DNA of 6,576 nucleotides from Sphingopyxis sp. (GTDB lineage: Bacteria; Pseudomonadota; Alphaproteobacteria; Sphingomonadales; Sphingomonadaceae): the NCBI GenBank assembly GCA_012035435.1, contig JAAUPH010000136.1:1-6576 (forward strand). Direction: 5' to 3'. Position numbers and translations under genes: made by a program. Numbering within the stretch: the stretch's first letter is position 1; each line of letters starts with the position of its first letter. Positions 6,123 to 6,576 of the stretch are shown here, piece after piece. A model generated the notes under the pieces. That model was not told the DNA's origin. It saw only the letters and a list, made by a program, of their open reading frames with translations, and searched no databases.

Positions 6123-6576
6123 TTGGACCCCCGGCGACTCATCGAGGTCAGCCTGCTTGGCGAGATCGGCCTGTCGCGCGCGGGGGTGCCGCTTGTCATG
6201 CCGGCGTCGCGCAAGACCCGGGCGCTGTTCATCTTACTGCTGCTCACCGCCAAGCCGGTGCGGCGCGACCGCTTGTGCGAAATCTTTTTTGACATCCCCG
6301 ACGATCCGCGCGGAGCATTACGGTGGTCGCTGTCAAAGATCCGCACGATGCTTGGGGCGGACGCCGAGCTGATAGTGGCGGACCGCGAACGGGTGGCGAT
6401 CGACGGCGCGGGCTTTGCGTTGGACGTCGATCATTTGGACGCTACGCTTGCTTTGGAATCGCCCCTCCCCGGCCTCGACCTGCCTGGACTTGACGAATAT
6501 GCGCTATGGCTGGCCTCCCAACGCGCTGCGATCGACCGCAAGCGCATCCGCCGACTGGAAGAGGCCTCGCGCACCG
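6123..6576 (+). CDS. SARP/BTAD-type transcriptional regulator, N-terminal part (partial)
   Basis: From the TTG at 6123 there are 151 codons open to the right edge. Residues about 7-77 form an OmpR-like winged helix of the SARP type: IEVSLLGEIGL, RKTRALFILLLLTAKPVRRD (30-49), then RGALRWSLSKIRTMLG (63-78), the Leu/Arg-rich recognition-helix segment. A short beta segment (RVAIDGAGFALDVDHLD, 90-106) and GLDEYALWLASQRAAI (122-137) resemble the start of a bacterial transcriptional activation (BTAD) helical domain. Such proteins often continue into TPR, ATPase or hydrolase domains, which cannot be seen here. The TTG was chosen because of AAGGAG six bases upstream, and because codons between the ATG at 6069 and 6123 are poorer in G/C third bases than the rest. 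It is a DNA-binding regulator of unknown targets, divergent from the small membrane peptide. Confidence 0.8.
   Translation, partial: MDPRRLIEVSLLGEIGLSRAGVPLVMPASRKTRALFILLLLTAKPVRRDRLCEIFFDIPDDPRGALRWSLSKIRTMLGADAELIVADRERVAIDGAGFALDVDHLDATLALESPLPGLDLPGLDEYALWLASQRAAIDRKRIRRLEEASRT

Noticed and set aside
1..6576. CRISPR array, IS element, phage or defence system
   Set aside because: I saw no regularly spaced direct repeats, no transposase or integrase motifs and no defence-type domains on either strand.

Overview
The window is GC-rich, densely coding DNA from what looks like an alphaproteobacterium, most likely a sphingomonad. This rests on codon use strongly biased to G/C in third positions, on a PutA without the enterobacterial DNA-binding domain, and on the Kdp-like remnant. 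The lineage is an inference; there is no rRNA or other marker gene here.

Layout. (1) Positions 1-536, minus strand: the N-terminal 178 codons of a membrane-anchored, coiled-coil and Pro/Ala-rich protein (probably DUF2339 type) that runs off the left edge. (2) A divergent gap of about 115 bp with an AT-rich imperfect palindrome, a possible operator. (3) 652-4329, plus: an intact putA for the bifunctional proline dehydrogenase/P5C dehydrogenase. It lacks the N-terminal ribbon-helix-helix domain and keeps the C-terminal ALDH-like domain. (4) 4330-4788: no intact gene. It holds an internal piece of kdpA joined directly to the last codons of kdpE in another frame, which I read as the scar of a deleted kdp potassium-transport operon, followed by a 13-bp perfect hairpin. 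(5) 4789-5730, minus: a two-gene unit, an NTF2/SnoaL-like gene followed after one base by a small four-helix membrane protein with an HVHLN..GW motif. The NTF2-like gene appears to have lost its signal peptide through a one-base frameshift. (6) 5731-6122: about 390 bp with an unusual density of perfect inverted repeats, plus a 37-codon minus-strand ORF with a good ribosome binding site, too short for usual gene callers. (7) 6123-6576, plus: the start of a SARP/BTAD-type transcriptional regulator with a TTG start, truncated by the right edge.

How they fit together. putA is a self-contained catabolic gene oxidising proline to glutamate. The NTF2-like/membrane pair is a probable operon of unknown job. 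The small membrane peptide and the SARP-type regulator are divergently arranged and share about 110 bp of upstream DNA. I found no CRISPR, tRNA, rRNA, IS element or phage gene, and no convincing new multi-gene system. The points most worth a second look are the kdp deletion scar, the frameshifted signal peptide, the hidden small ORF and the hairpin-rich intergenic region.
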